DNA of 64,000 nucleotides from UBA3855 sp964472035. Its GTDB lineage: Bacteria; Bacillota; Clostridia; Oscillospirales; Ruminococcaceae. Positions within the stretch are counted from its first letter, which is position 1; each line of letters starts with the position of its first letter. Of this stretch, positions 62,624 through 64,000 are shown in pieces. The stretch covers positions 1-64,000 of the forward strand of contig CAYYIT010000007.1 of the NCBI GenBank assembly GCA_964472035.1. The letters are read 5' to 3'. The position numbers and the translations under genes are program-made. The notes under the pieces are model-generated. The model saw only the letters and a program-made list of their open reading frames with translations, made no database searches and was not told the origin of the DNA.

Positions 62624-63243
62624 AGCAGACTCCTCAGATAGGGATTGGTGCGGCGTTCCTGCTCGAGTGTCGTGGAACCGCCATGTCCAGGATGGACCGC
62701 AGCGTCCCCCGAAAGGGATGCCAGGCGCTTAAGGGATGCGCGCATTTCGGCCGGATCACCGCCGAGATCAGTTCTGCCCATGCTGCCTGCAAAGAGCGTA
62801 TCCCCAGTAAAGAGAACATCCTTCACCCGATAGCAGACGCCGCCGGGGGTATGGCCGGGGGTATGCAGAACGGTGATCTGACAGCTGCCGATCGTGAGCA
62901 CATCGCCCTCGGAAACGGTGCGGTATTCCTTCACGACCTCGTATGGCAGCGGTGTGATATGGCTTGCAAGATTGCGCTGTGCGCTCTCGAGCATGGGTGC
63001 ATCCGCTTCATGGATATAGACCGTCGCTCCGGTCGCCTTACGGACGGCCTCCACGCCGCCGATATGATCATAATGCCCATGCGTCAGCAGGATCGCCGCA
63101 AGACGCAGCTCCTTGCGTTTCAGGAAACGCAGCAGCTGCTCGGGATCATTGCCGAGATCGATCGCCGCACAAAGACCGTCGCCGCAATCCAGCACATGGC
63201 AGTTGGCGGAAAGCTCGCCGAGCATCAGTGTTTCTATTTTCAT
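62620..63243 (-). CDS. MBL-fold metallohydrolase, glyoxalase II-like
   Basis: The 207-residue enzyme has the metallo-beta-lactamase signature LTHGHYDHIGG near residue 53, the HTPGHTPGGVCYR segment near 130, the Asp ligand in FTGDTLFAGSMGRTDLGG and the final His in VHPGHGGST. This matches small glyoxalase II-like hydrolases; a hydroxyacylglutathione substrate is unlikely in a clostridial organism. It is the first gene of the MBL-hemZ-methyltransferase run, coupled to hemZ through ATGA. Confidence 0.9.
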   Translation of the reverse strand: MKIETLMLGELSANCHVLDCGDGLCAAIDLGNDPEQLLRFLKRKELRLAAILLTHGHYDHIGGVEAVRKATGATVYIHEADAPMLESAQRNLASHITPLPYEVVKEYRTVSEGDVLTIGSCQITVLHTPGHTPGGVCYRVKDVLFTGDTLFAGSMGRTDLGGDPAEMRASLKRLASLSGDAAVHPGHGGSTTLEQERRTNPYLRSLL

Positions 63244-63328
63244 AGGGTCTCACTCCTGTTTTCAATATCAGTTCCATTGTATCATACAAACCGCAAAAAA
63301 TCAAGGCTTACGGCAGAAAACACCTCAA

Positions 63329-63365
63329 AAAAAGCAGCACCCTCCGATCAGATCAGGAGGATGCT
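63329..63365 (-). terminator. Terminator of the YerC-type gene
   Basis: AGCATCCTCC and GGAGGGTGCT pair on the minus strand (63336-63365), followed by GCTTTTTTTG. Confidence 0.85.
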
Positions 63366-63373
63366 CTTACGCC

Positions 63374-63721
63374 TTACAAATCGGATGATCCGCCGGTTTC
63401 CATTCCGGGATTGGCATCCGTAAACGGCTTGTCCTGTAAGCGCTCAAACACAATGTCATAGCCGTTGTTGCTCTGATAATTCAAAGAACGGTTGACGCGG
63501 CTGATGGTGGCTGTGCTTGCACCGGTAGCAGTCACAATATCACTGTACACATGATGCGCACGCAGCATCTTTGCCACCTGTAATCTCTGGGACATGGTCT
63601 GGAGTTCCAGAACGGTACACAGATCTTCAAAAAATGCTTTGCACTCCTCACGGGTCTTCAGGCACAGAACTGCGTCGTAAAGCTCATCGAGAACATCAGG
63701 ATTGATCTTTCCACGTTTCAT
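63374..63721 (-). CDS. YerC/YecD-family TrpR-like DNA-binding protein
   Basis: The 115-residue protein is a member of the Firmicute YerC/YecD group related to TrpR: a helical N-terminus (ELYDAVLCLKTREECKAFFE), then the helix-turn-helix TVLELQTMSQRLQVAKMLRA followed by VTATGASTATISRVNRSLNY. No TrpR ligand is known for this group. The ATG is preceded by AAAGGAATC. It is a single-gene unit with its own promoter and terminator. Confidence 0.9.
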   Translation of the reverse strand: MKRGKINPDVLDELYDAVLCLKTREECKAFFEDLCTVLELQTMSQRLQVAKMLRAHHVYSDIVTATGASTATISRVNRSLNYQSNNGYDIVFERLQDKPFTDANPGMETGGSSDL

Positions 63722-63755
63722 AGTATCAGATTCCTTTCTGTATATCGTTATTTAT

Positions 63756-63784
63756 ATTTTAACACAGTATCGCATAAAAGTAAA
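63756..63784 (-). promoter_or_regulatory. Promoter of the YerC-type gene
   Basis: On the minus strand TTTACT (63779-63784) and TAAAAT (63756-63761) are 17 bp apart, about 35 bp upstream of the start codon. Confidence 0.65.
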
Positions 63785-63901
63785 GCCTTTTTTGCAAATT
63801 TTACAATTTATTTTTGAATTCTGTCCAAAAACACGGTGCAGCATTCGTAATCATTAGTGAAAGGTCTTTCAGAATATCTGTAAGGAGAGGAGGTTCCGTA
63901 T

Positions 63902-64000
63902 ATGGAGGATCATCGGATCAGGCAAATGGTACTCCGGCGCGAAACGCATGCGATGGAAACGCTGCTGGAACTGCATGGCAATACCATCAAATCGGTTGTG
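63902..64000 (+). CDS. Start of a probable sigma-70 family (ECF-like) sigma factor gene
   Basis: Only the first 33 residues are in the window: MEDHRIRQMVLRRETHAMET and a following LLELHGNTIKSVV. An early helical region of this kind, with a YGxxIxxVV-like end, is typical of region 2 of ECF sigma factors. A GGAGAGGAGG stretch lies 8-10 nt before the ATG. The identification rests on a short segment. Confidence 0.5.
   Translation, partial: MEDHRIRQMVLRRETHAMETLLELHGNTIKSVV

Overview
The window looks like chromosomal DNA from a cellulosome-producing, anaerobic gut or rumen Ruminococcus-type Firmicute. The best evidence is two secreted GH9 glucanases with dockerin modules, strong AGGAGG ribosome binding sites, many sigma-A promoters with 17-bp spacers, ECF transport genes and a Firmicute-type GalT. 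The species assignment is inference; no 16S gene is present.

Layout. Positions 1-5500 are an accessory stretch: a minus-strand mini-operon (basic 91-aa protein, unknown 121-aa protein, short DprA-like protein, partial YqiA-like esterase), a plus-strand DNA methylase fused to a specificity domain, and a HipA-like kinase gene broken at a run of nine A. Positions 5500-8430 hold redox and ion genes on the minus strand: a flavodoxin-ferredoxin, a NifX-like protein, a two-gene chromate transporter and an isochorismatase-fold hydrolase. Positions 8550-17860 are a complete lactose and galactose system: a divergent AraC regulator, then a GPH permease, LacZ, GalK, GalE and GalT on the plus strand, so that lactose is imported, split, and its galactose fed through the Leloir pathway. 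Positions 18000-22510 carry membrane and surface genes, including a zinc-ribbon/VWA/C-type-lectin protein followed by a GH3 NagZ-like enzyme. Positions 22560-28240 are two convergent, paralogous GH9 cellulosomal enzymes, one of which carries an internal dockerin and a GH16 glucanase domain.

Positions 28400-34890 are an AraC regulator and a polyamine operon (arginine decarboxylase, spermidine synthase homologue, agmatinase, carboxyspermidine dehydrogenase and decarboxylase). The operon is preceded by a roughly 370-nt structured stretch ending in an intrinsic terminator directly before the speA ribosome binding site. Four tRNA genes (Gly-TCC, Gly-CCC, Arg-TCT, His-GTG) follow. Positions 35790-51650 are a long minus-strand housekeeping run: ruvC, ruvA, an SseB-like gene, ruvB, glmM, an RlmI-like methylase, the ECF transporter core, yfhO, truA, a DUF5711-like gene, a CvpA-like gene and a ClpE-type ATPase. 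From 51870 on come pheA, a PP2C phosphatase, two paralogous acidic lipoproteins, an NSS transporter with a small membrane partner, fucO, a GIY-YIG/DUF4357 protein, an RlmD-type methylase, hemZ, an MBL hydrolase, a YerC-type TrpR relative and the start of a sigma-factor gene.

Most interesting for follow-up: the structured leader before speA, the GH9-dockerin-GH16 enzyme, the VWA/C-type-lectin protein, the A9-tract break in the HipA-like kinase next to a methylase with an unusual catalytic motif, and the coexistence of a SpeE homologue with the carboxyspermidine route. I did not find a clearly new multi-gene system; the left-end accessory genes are the nearest candidate. All identifications are by reading motifs, without database searches.
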